Part shown: piece by piece, positions 55,432 through 64,000 of the stretch
How the letters are laid out: each line of letters begins with the position of its first letter
Numbering within the stretch: the stretch's first letter is position 1
Assembly: GCA_021234155.1 (NCBI GenBank)
Contig: JAJEKV010000113.1
Coordinates: forward strand, 1,560,184-1,624,183
Reading direction: 5' to 3'
DNA length: 64,000 nt
Source of the DNA: Isoetes taiwanensis
Lineage: Eukaryota > Streptophyta > Lycopodiopsida > Isoetales > Isoetaceae
Position numbers and translations under genes: made by a program
The notes under the pieces: generated by a model
Told to the model about the DNA's origin: nothing
The model's input: the letters and a program-made list of their open reading frames with translations, nothing else
Databases searched by the model: none

Positions 55432-56239
55432 ATGTCTACACGATTTGGAGCCACTTTATTAAGCTCTGTTGAAGTATTTCAAGGAGTTGGAGGATTTCAA
55501 ATATGGAAAGAGAGAATCAAGAAAGTTCTGCAGTTTGAAGGCCTGTGGTATATTATTGAACCAAATGCTGAGGTGAGTGATGAAGTTGACAGTGCTGCAG
55601 TAGGAGAATCCTCAGCAACAAAGTTAGGAGGGTCCACTGCCAAATCAAAGGAGGTAAGTACAAGCAGTGATAAGCTAAGTGAAGAATTGGAAAACAGTCA
55701 GGCTAAAGCTATAATAATGTGCAAAGTTGCTCCTAGCATAATGCTTAAGTTAAGAGACCTGAGCCCTAGGGATGCATGGAGATATCTAATTAAAACTTAT
55801 CAAACAAAGAGTTTTTCACGTATAGATGTTCGGAAAAGGAAACTAGAAAAATAAGGTTTGATGAGAAGGTTGATCTGACTACCATGTTTCACAAGTTTGA
55901 CTCATTATGTGCTGACCTAGAGGCAGCTGGGGTAACAATGTCTGAAAGCCATCAGATTCTAGCAATCTCAAAATGTTCACTAATCATGGAACATTAGCCA
56001 CACTTATAAGAACAGTTTTGCCAAAACCGTGAGAAGAGGTCAGGCAAATTGCTAGGATGTAAATAGAACAAAAATTCATGACCAAAAATGAGAATGAAGA
56101 TGATGAGGAGATCACAGGTACTTGTTGTTAGAAAAGGGAGTAATGATAACAAAAGTAAGCAAATTGGACCCTCAAGTATGGGTGTGGTGAAGTATGACAT
56201 CTAAAATTTAATTGTCCAAGGAATGCTAGAACATGTTTT
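55432..56239 (+). pseudogene. copia gag, interrupted
   Basis: ATG 55,432 opens a 140-codon frame: MSTRFGATLL, then VGGFQIWKERIKKVL and GLWYIIEPN, the N-terminal block of copia gag, and later KAIIMCKVAPSIMLKL and DAWRYLIKTYQTKS. A stop at 55,852 is followed in another frame by RFDEKVDLTTMFHKFDSLC-type sequence. The knuckle reads GCGEV-stop-HLKFNC, with a TGA where Gly is usual. In an active element gag forms the virus-like particle. The break at 56,239 leaves this copy without pol. Confidence 0.85.
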
Positions 56240-56352
56240 ACATATTTCCCGCACTATGAAGCTCTATGTTGGTTTCACACTTATATTTTGGTATGCTTTT
56301 CTAGCAAAAGCATATACTTTGCTATGTACTTGAGATTTTATAATTAATGATA
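56240..56352 (+). other. Possible detached 3' UTR end of the L1-type LINE
   Basis: Directly after the copia break, the sequence CATATTTCCCGCACTATG... runs to ATTTTATAATTAATGATAAAAC, which has the look of a plant L1 3' UTR end. If the inversion proposed in the findings is undone, this piece joins the cut 3' end of the LINE at 25,621. The assignment is inference from position and style; no second copy of the LINE is in the window to confirm it. Confidence 0.35.
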
Positions 56353-59300
56353 AAACCGCCTATTACTTTCAAAAACAAGGTGTCACAAGACGGAGGGTTG
56401 CCCTCTCAGACTCGAGGGTGAAGTGGCTTAAATCATACTTCAAAGTCATGATTCACAATCAATCAAAAATGCTACTTCAAAACAATACAATACTTGATAC
56501 TTGATTCTTGTTTTCAACAAGAATTTGACCCTTGATCCCTAAAATATTATTCTTGGTCCTGAAAGGGCCAATTCAAGCCTACGCAATTTACCTCTTGCAG
56601 ATTGAACTCCTCCTTGTTTCTCTGATGAATAACTCAAATGCCTGCAGCCTTTGGCAGCCCCAATGCCACATTATCATCTAATAATCTTATGTACAGTCGC
56701 ATCCTTATCCTTACAACTCCTCCTCACTGCACCTACTTGTGCTTTACACTAGTTTAAATTCACCAACACCTTCGAGCATATCTACTTGCTTTGATACCAC
56801 TCGTTAGTTCTCAAGAATAGCCTAATCACAAACATATCCCTCAAGAAATCACACAGATCTCCGTGGATATTAATATAATATATATCTATCCGTCCCTAAC
56901 CTTTAGCTTCCGTGCATGACTTCCAAGAATAAGTGGTAGGCTCTACATTTTTACACTTCTATAAGATCGCCTCGCTTTCTTCCAAATTAGGTGTCGACGA
57001 CAAAAGCGCAAACACTTACACCAAGTCGACCTCTAGTAAAAAAAAAAAAAAGCACATTGGGGAAACCTTTCTAACAAAGGCCGTGCAAAAAAGCATATAC
57101 CAAGTTCTTAATGCACCGATGCCCCTTGTCATGTGTAAGACTCTTGTACAATTCAAAGTGGTGTGAGAGGAGTATCATCGTAATGTTCTGCTTAAACATG
57201 CAATTTTGCCTATGAAAATTTTAGTCAAATTTCAACAAGTTCAATGCTATTATTACGCCCTAGACTTTGATGCACACAAAGAACGGATATGAATGCAGAG
57301 ACACCACTAGACATTATAAACTATTATTTTTAATTTTTGCGTTCTCTACGTGGACAACCTGCTTTGTTCGAATTAAAAAATAACACAAACATGCATTTTA
57401 CATCTATATCAAACATTGTGTTGGCCACGCCCGAAAAGCTCCAATTGTTCATTTTAGAATAGATAGACGGAACTAACTCCTTAAACATGATAATACAGCC
57501 ATTCCATGTTGCTTTCAATATGCACATGTACTATAGGAGAGGGACATTGTAATAAGAAAATAGCACTAGCATCACACCACTTATCACAGATCCTCGAAGG
57601 GTCGTCGGGTTGAGAACACAAAAAATTCGCCACCACATGGAAAAAAACTTATAATGATTTTGGATTCAAAACATAAATATGGGATAAGATACAAAAGGCA
57701 AGAATCATGCAAAGAAAAGTCGGAAGCTCTTAGATCCTCTACGCAGTGCTCTTCACTGCTTGAAAGCTCTTTGTCTAGTTTTTTCAAATTGCTGCTTTGG
57801 CATGGCCAGACAGTAGAATTTAAGCTGTAAATGGTATCGGAATAATGATTCTATAAAAAACATAGCTTTTGAAATGGATTGTGGCCGTTAAAATATACCT
57901 GCAAAGTTACTAATATCATGCATCAGAAAGCAAAAATATATCTATTTAGAAGTATGTATTGCAACAAACACATTTTAGTTGGCAGGATTTTTGAAGTGAT
58001 AGAACTTGTACACGAGATATGCAAATATATGTACACACACATGTACATATGTACACACAAAGAGATTCCATACTCTAACAATATCGAGAACATGAAGAAA
58101 ATGTCACAAGGCCATTGTCCACAATCATAAAAAATTGCACACGTTTATATCGAGAAGTTTTACCATTTTCAATTTCAAATTACAAAAACTAACTATTTTT
58201 TCTTTTACATTTAAAATAACGTAATATAAATTAATACTTGACATCCCAAAGACTTTCGATTGCCCATGAAGGTGGGCAATTTTCTAGTAGTAATATAAAG
58301 TGGAGAATATAGTGGGAATCCTATGGTGGTTGATGTCAACATCTATGTATCATATGGGCAACAAGGCAATGGTGCAGGTTCAAATCTCGATTGTTAGCAT
58401 GCAAGTCGAGATAGATATTAGATACTAACATTGGAACCATAATGCAAGGCAATTTAGTGCAAATTCAAAATGCAGGGAGCTAGGAAAGAGAAATGTTAGC
58501 TTTTGTTTTTGAGTAATGAGTAAAAGGATCTAATAAAGTTGGGTTGGGTTCAAAGTTCAAATTGAATAACTATGTATGCTAAAACTTCCTTTGGAAAAGC
58601 TAATGGTAAGTTTTGTAAACCAATTGTTTAAGCACACCACTTTATACGTTACCTCAAGGAACATTTTGTCTCAGTTGCCAAAAAGGTGCCCATACAAATG
58701 CTGCAAAAAGAACTGGGAATCAAAGATGTCGTGTCTTTATATGGTACAGATATGGCAATTACGCAAACTTCCCCAACTTTTTCTCTGAATTTGTAGTCTG
58801 GTCTCCTCTCTATGTCACAATCGGCCGACAAAACCAGCTCCAATTCCTAAAGGATGTTTTGCATGGCATATTTGGTCGAGCTATAGAAACATGACCAAAT
58901 TCAAACATGACCAAAAGATGACGATGTTGCACATCAAATAGTGGTAAAAATGTCTTTTGTCGCGGTGCTATCACAAAACCTCGCAACAAGTATTTGCTAT
59001 TTCCTCGCAAGAGGATACAAAAGTGCCGCAAAACCCCGCATTCAAAACAATTCTCCCGTTAGTCAAAAGCTTGCATTCAACAACAATAAGGTGGATACTT
59101 AAGATGGATAAATGAAATTTAAGATATTCAAAGTACTCACGAACAACGAACAAAAGGCATGACAACTTTTTCCGTAAAGAATGGCTTCACCTTGAGATAA
59201 ACCCATAAAGCCTGAAACCGTTTTTGCAAAGTCAATCTTTTCCATGTCTCGTATACCCATGTATTCATGGAGAGAGATGATGCTTCATTTTTGTTTTAAG

Positions 59301-61820
59301 ACATTTCTTCCATGGGCAACATGCCACGGCCAATACACCAAAGCAAGGTTCCATATAGCTTTGCACCGTGAGCAAGGCTTAAATGCCTCTCATTATCTAT
59401 CACATTGAAAATGCATAATTGATGGGATAGGGATAGCCGCATAACAAGCACAACAAGCTCCTTTACCTTCCCCGCAATAGCTATTGAGAAGAAAACCACA
59501 TCAAGAAAAGTCCACATAACATCAAGATATTGCGAATGCAAAGAATATACATGATGGATTGCCTACTAGATAGTAAGCTCCTCATATACCTTACCCTAAA
59601 AAATGGGCCATCAAATGATTTTTTCTTGCAAAACTTGTCTAAGGAATTCAACTTCGCTATAGTGATTAAGACAAATGATGAAAGCACTAAATATAATTCT
59701 AACAAATAGGCAAACATGCTAATATGGATGACATATGGGGTATCACAAAGATGCTAACATGAAAATCTCGCGATGATATATTATCTCTTTCTCCCTACAC
59801 GGGAAGACATTAAATCTCTTTACATACATCCGTGACCATTTCATTATCTTCAAAGACCACTTCTCCAATTTCTTTACTTCGGACCCCAAGCAAAGGCTAT
59901 TCCTCCAATATAATGGGCACATGAGCCCATAATTTAAAACTATAACGCTTATACATTTAAACTCACGCTGAAAACAATACAACAAAGCAAAGATCTCACG
60001 AGAGACAAACCTCGCAGATTGTTAGTCGCAGAGACCGATCCCCGAAAGTGGTGAATCCATGACTATGAAGTTTTGCTTGGCCCATTGAATAAAAATTCCT
60101 GTCCCCACAGCAAGAATGCATTGGGTTTACATGTGAATCCTTTGTCAAATGCTGCAAAATATGCGCACATATCTTGACGCAATGCTATAGTTCCATCCGC
60201 AATGCCGATTTCTTCAAATAATCTACATGGCATGTCTAGTTGCTAGTGTAGATGGAGATTTTCGGCCCATTTAAAACAAATACTAATACAACAAGCCTTG
60301 CAACCAATCTCTTACACATACTATCTAAAGAGGTAGGAAAGTAACTTACATATAAAGAAATGCATATTTCGTGATTTTACCGCATCAATGCCGCAGCTTT
60401 GAAGGTGTATTTGGCGTAAGTCCAAGTGGTTGATGCCCCAACCGCTTTAACTTCCGATCAGTAACAAGCTATTATGGTAGATCAAGAAATTAGTGCAAAT
60501 TTGGTTTGCAAAATAATGAGACTTCTTAATCAATATTTGTCTCACCTAGTAATAAATAATTCCTTCAAAGACATCCATGGTTGCTACAAAGATGTCTTTT
60601 TTCCACCCTTTGAAGCCACCATTCCTACAAACATGCTCACCATTTAAGCAAAAGGCATATAAAATTTATTTGCCAAACAAACAAGTCTTAATAGTTCACC
60701 TAAAAGGGCATCAAGGGTCTTAATGTTGGCAATTGATTGTCTTGTATGGTTACAACCATTGTCGCTACTTTATCACCGGTAACGACCAAGGACTGGCAAT
60801 ACCATAACCCATTGCATATTGGGATCACTCGACGCAATTTTTTATATTCTCGAGGTTACCTTGGTCAATAACATCTCAAATTTTCATTTTTTCTCAATCA
60901 TCATCAAGTCATCTAGCACTACATTTGCCGATCTAATGATACGCCATGTCCTAATCTAAAAGTAGTTGCCAACCGTGGAAGCCCCTCAAACCAACGAAAA
61001 ATTTGAAGTCTCGATGTCCGAAAATATCATGTGGCCCACGTGTTTCCGTAACCTAGCAAGTCCATCAAAAGATTCTCAAACCCCCAAGATGTATGTTCAT
61101 GCTTCCGAGGACCACTAGTCTTATCCTTGAGATTGGGCCCATCGTGTTTAAGCCCTTCTCCTTTGAATTTAGAGTGAAACTTCGATTAGGTATCCTCTTT
61201 GCAACCTTAAGCTTCTTTTGCAGCAAAGACCCCCATCATTAGAGGCTTGCTTCCTCTTCCGATTAGTCAGTAAGCGCAATAGGACCTTTCTTCAAAAAAA
61301 TCCGCATCATTGAATCCGTGATGATGAAAATCCCAACCCCCGCCAAGTAAGGATGCAACTTCGCCTCGCAAACCACCGAGAGGCCTTCATTTTTTTGGCA
61401 AGTCGTCATCACTATGCCACAATCGTCTGAAGTTTATCTCCCATCTACGTTCCCAAATTCTAGGGTATCGCACCAACATTCGAGCGACATCCATCAATGC
61501 CGCAAATTTCGAAAGGAGCGAGCACCGGGGTTTCCTGCTTCCACAGCCTCTCCAAAGAACAAAGGGCAACCGAGCATTTACAAAATTATGATGGGTTTTA
61601 GCAAATATTGGCATATTCTGGGTATATATTGGCATATACCCCATCTTTAAGTCTAGTTAATTGCATGGTTAAACGCTAATTAGCATATGCCACAAACCCA
61701 CCTCAACAAGGGCTTGCCCCCTTAGGGGCAACCCAAAAAAGTTTAGCAAACTTTTTGGCTTTATGATGGAAATATAGCCTCTATTGTAGTAATCTAGCCT
61801 TCTTTCTTAAGAATTTGCTA
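56353..61820. other. No recognisable gene over ~5.5 kb
   Basis: AT-rich, stop-dense DNA. Modest minus-strand open frames (for example 58,810-59,031, 59,296-59,541, 59,743-59,985, 61,387-61,644) have no family resemblance I can name. They might be pieces of an old DNA-transposon transposase, but I found no catalytic or zinc motif. A run of TGTACACACA/TGTACATATG words lies at 58,030-58,065, and an A-run at 57,037-57,050. The words AGTTTAGCAAACTTTTTGGC and a following GATGGAAATATAG (61,738-61,783) match, inverted, 6,920-6,965. Confidence 0.3.
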
Positions 61821-61825
61821 GTTTT

Positions 61826-62500
61826 TTGTGCTCTCTAATGATAGTTAGTCATGATCCCTGGAAATACTTTCAACATCCAGTTCTCGACGATCATAATTAC
61901 TTTACTTGGAAAGAAGCGTTCAAGACAAATCTTAATCTCAAGGATTTGGGTGAAATTCTCGATATTAAGTGGGTTCCCAAAATAAATGATGAAAAGAAGA
62001 AAGATTTCTATGCTCTCAATCATCTTAGGGCTTGTATTTGTATTGATTATCTCATGAAATCAATGACAATGATCCTATTTTCTATGGTCAAGCAATAAAA
62101 TGTGATCATTGGGTCAAGGCAATGAAGGATGAATTAGGCATGTTGCATAAACAAGGCACTTGGGAGCTTGTGCCAAAATCTCTAGGCAAGAATATAATTG
62201 GTGCAAAATGGGTATATCGCACTATCATTCAGATGGTACGATTTCTAGGCATAAAGCTAGACTTGTCGCTTGTGGTTTGGCTTGACACATTACATGTCGT
62301 TCTTAATTTAGCAAAGACAAAATTCTTGGCCGTTTTATGAGCTAGATTTCAAATCAGCCTTTTAAATGGAGATTTAGTAGAGGAGTTGTACATGCAAACC
62401 TCTGAGTTTTGTGAATAAGGAGTACCCTAGTTATGTTTTCAAGTTGAAGAAAAGTTTGTGTGGACTTAGGCAGGCACCTAGATGATGGAACTAGAAGATA
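61826..62500 (+). mobile_element. Ty1/copia fragment, gag fused to RT by deletion
   Basis: The frame 61,826-62,098 carries a gag-type start (LDDHNYFTWKEAFKTNL). Immediately after it, a second frame at 62,122-62,340 reads MKDELGMLHKQGTWELVPKS and GAKWVYRT, the entry to the copia reverse transcriptase. LLNGDLVEELYMQ-like and LCGLRQAPR-like blocks follow to about 62,490. Protease, integrase and the YVDD box are absent. The family differs from the copia split between 21,800 and 56,239. It is a dead remnant with internal deletion. Confidence 0.7.
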
Positions 62501-62539
62501 AATGCTTATCTTCCTAATGCCTCCCCTTTTTTGAAAGGC

Positions 62540-63384
62540 TTTTCTCGAGTCTTGGGAGATGATACGGACCTTATTTCGTATTGATCTTGTTGCATGTCAT
62601 CGCTTGAGTGCCCCTTGTTGGTGGATACCGTGGAAAATAATCTCCCACTTTGTGCCTCGCTTCATCCATTAACTCAACGGCTACCGGAGGTTAGCAGAAT
62701 CTTAACGGTTTAGCCATGCATGGTATGATTCCTACCAGTTAGCGACTTTGGCAAATCTTTCAAACAAAATTTTTGTTGTCTCGATGGGACGTACCTATTT
62801 GGCAAAAGGTTGCTAGTACTGCCATTGGTTGCTCCAGAGGCGATTGAAGGGTGCATGTGGGTTTCCCACCGCATTGTTCACTTGAGCATAGGCTTGTGAA
62901 CTCTATGTATAGGTCGCTTGTCAATGGTGATATCCTTCTGCCATCCACTAAGTGGTCCCTTCAGCTCTCACCTCGTAGTGGGAGACGTATGTGGACTTGG
63001 GCTTGGGATAAACTACTCCATCCTCAGGTGGCTGTGCATTGGTGGCAGATTCTTCACAGATGCCCTCGGGTGAATGTGCTTGTCCACAGATTTGATCCTC
63101 GAGTGTCAGCACTCTGGCCACTGTGCAAGCAAAGGGACGAGACCATTGAGCATTGTTTCTTTTTATGTGATCATCTCCAGCCTATTTGGTCTTGGCTGCT
63201 TTCTCTTTTTCATGTGACATTGACAAGTCAGCAAGTGCTTCTGGCTATTTATCCGGATACTTGGAATAAGGTGCGGAGTCAAGCATTTCATTTGGCATCA
63301 ACATGGTTGCTGTGGTCCATCTGGAAGCGCAGAAGATTGTGTATCTTTCAGGGTTTCGATATTCCTCCTGCAGTAGTCCTCTAG
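62540..63384 (+). mobile_element. LINE C-terminal fragment (zf-RVT), plus strand
   Basis: The frame 62,851-63,384 is open for 177 codons. It includes W-x-WAWDKLLHPQVAVHWWQILHR, RVNVLVHRFDPRVS, the zinc ligands CKQRDETIEHCFFLC, and STWLLWSIWKRRRLCIFQGF. This is the same type as LINE-A (7,165-7,641), which reads very similarly on the minus strand. The preceding 300 bases hold decayed ORF2 sequence. The first Cys of the zinc motif is preceded by LWP rather than CP, so one ligand is changed. No poly(A) tail or target-site duplication was identified. Confidence 0.75.
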
Positions 63385-64000
63385 GACGCACAAGCTAAGA
63401 TCAAGGCATTCGCCAAGTCATGGGGGACAGGGAAAAAATTAGTGGCTAATCTTAGCTAAATGGCGAAATTTTAGACTTATTGGGAAAAAAAACGGCTAAA
63501 CTATGGCCCTTTTTGGGCCAAAAAAAAAAAGAAAATATTAGCCAAGTTTATTTCACGTCCCCTCCCATTTCATCCCACTTTTAGCTAATCGTAAGAAAGT
63601 ATAAGTGCCAAAAATTGGAGAGTTTAGCCAAAACTTAGAAGCTTTTATTTCAAATTTTGACGTACTTTAGCCAAATTATTTTATAACATTTATATCTACT
63701 ATAATCAATTAATATTTAGGTCTTAAATTAGTGCAAGATAGCCAAATGATAGAAGATTTTTTTATTTTTAAATATAAGTTTAGCCAAACGTAAGAAAGTA
63801 GAGGTGGCAAAATTTGAAAAGATTAGCTAAACATTAGAAGCTTTCATCTCAACTTTTGGCATACTTTAGCCAAGTCTATTTCACCACCTTGGATTTAGAA
63901 GTTCCTTATTTTTTTCCCTGGTGGGGAGCTCTGAGAGCACGGAGGAGGCGCGAGGTGTTAGAGGCATTGTATCACGAATTGGAAAGTCTCATCAGCTCCC
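63385..64000. repeat. Diverged two-unit repeat with TTTAGCCAAA words
   Basis: 63,581-63,680 and 63,779-63,878 are diverged direct repeats about 198 bp apart. Both run from a TTAGC(T/C)AA-(T/A)CGTAAGAAAGTA phrase to GTACTTTAGCCAA/ATACTTTAGCCAA. The word AGCCAAGT(T/C)TATTTCAC also flanks them at 63,541 and 63,871. No coding potential is seen. The final 100 bases are uncharacterised. Confidence 0.6.

Larger units (their letters stand above)
54997..56239 (+). mobile_element. 5' half of a Ty1/copia element (5' LTR, PBS, gag)
   Basis: Plus strand order: flank AATGG (54,997-55,001), LTR from 55,002 to about 55,406, primer-binding site TGGTATCAGAGC (55,410-55,421), gag ATG at 55,432, gag to a CCHC knuckle near 56,190-56,215, and a possible start of a second knuckle (ARTCF) at about 56,228-56,239, where copia homology stops. 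No pol follows. The LTR is the same as that at 21,805-22,226. The missing portion corresponds to what is present at 21,800-25,617 on the opposite strand. Confidence 0.9.

Noticed and set aside
58360-58425. GGTTCAAATCTCG, possible SINE B box on the plus strand
   Set aside because: No convincing A box at the right spacing, and no A-tail or flanking duplication seen.
56353-61700. Minus-strand frames as a hAT- or Mutator-type transposase
   Set aside because: Several moderate open frames, but no zinc finger, dimerisation or DDE signature could be read in any of them.

Overview
This is a stretch of land-plant nuclear DNA: genes with spliceosomal introns, a plant-type LRR receptor-like protein, PPR-SMR sequence, and dense Ty3/gypsy, Ty1/copia, L1-type LINE and Mutator-type elements. 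I cannot place the species. No rRNA, tRNA, CRISPR or bacterial-style operon is visible. Host coding content is small: one multi-exon HNH endonuclease gene (49,719-51,449, minus) and one frameshifted LRR receptor-like protein (45,167-47,427, minus). Most of the rest is transposon debris of several ages. 

Layout. 1-6,560: unassigned, with a recurring TATTC(C)GAATA palindrome. 6,719-6,907: LINE endonuclease scrap. 6,961-8,215: a 5'-truncated LINE with target-site duplication (TSD). 8,198-13,534: copy A of a ~5.3-kb duplication. 13,535-19,990: unassigned DNA, then a decayed gypsy element. 21,376-21,799: LINE tail. 21,800-25,617: 3' half of a copia element (minus). 25,621-33,090: L1-type LINE (minus). 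33,096-33,650: 3' end of a second LINE type with a pentanucleotide tail. 33,643-40,312: copy B of the duplication, carrying a 1,420-bp Pack-MULE (38,743-40,162) that holds a PPR-SMR gene fragment. 40,229-40,632: minisatellite. 43,130-44,780: LINE fragment (plus). 45,167-48,230: LRR-RLP with upstream repeats. 49,719-51,449: HNH gene. 54,997-56,239: 5' half of a copia element (plus). 61,826-63,384: a different copia fragment and a LINE C-terminus. 

Two structural conclusions stand out. First, the copia halves at 21,800-25,617 and 54,997-56,239 are complementary (one has pol plus 3' LTR, the other 5' LTR plus gag), lie in opposite orientation, share the same LTR, and are each bordered by the same 5-bp sequence AATGG on the expected side. 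The simplest reading is one element split by a ~30.6-kb inversion, whose breakpoint also cut the 3' end of the L1-type LINE. Second, copy B has a Mutator-type insertion with ~80-100-bp terminal inverted repeats and a perfect 9-bp TSD. Copy A retains the empty target site, which dates the insertion after the duplication. 

Several genes (RLP, the captured PPR-SMR fragment, perhaps HNH exon 3) carry single-base frameshifts in or near homopolymers. Real decay and assembly error cannot be told apart from this sequence alone.
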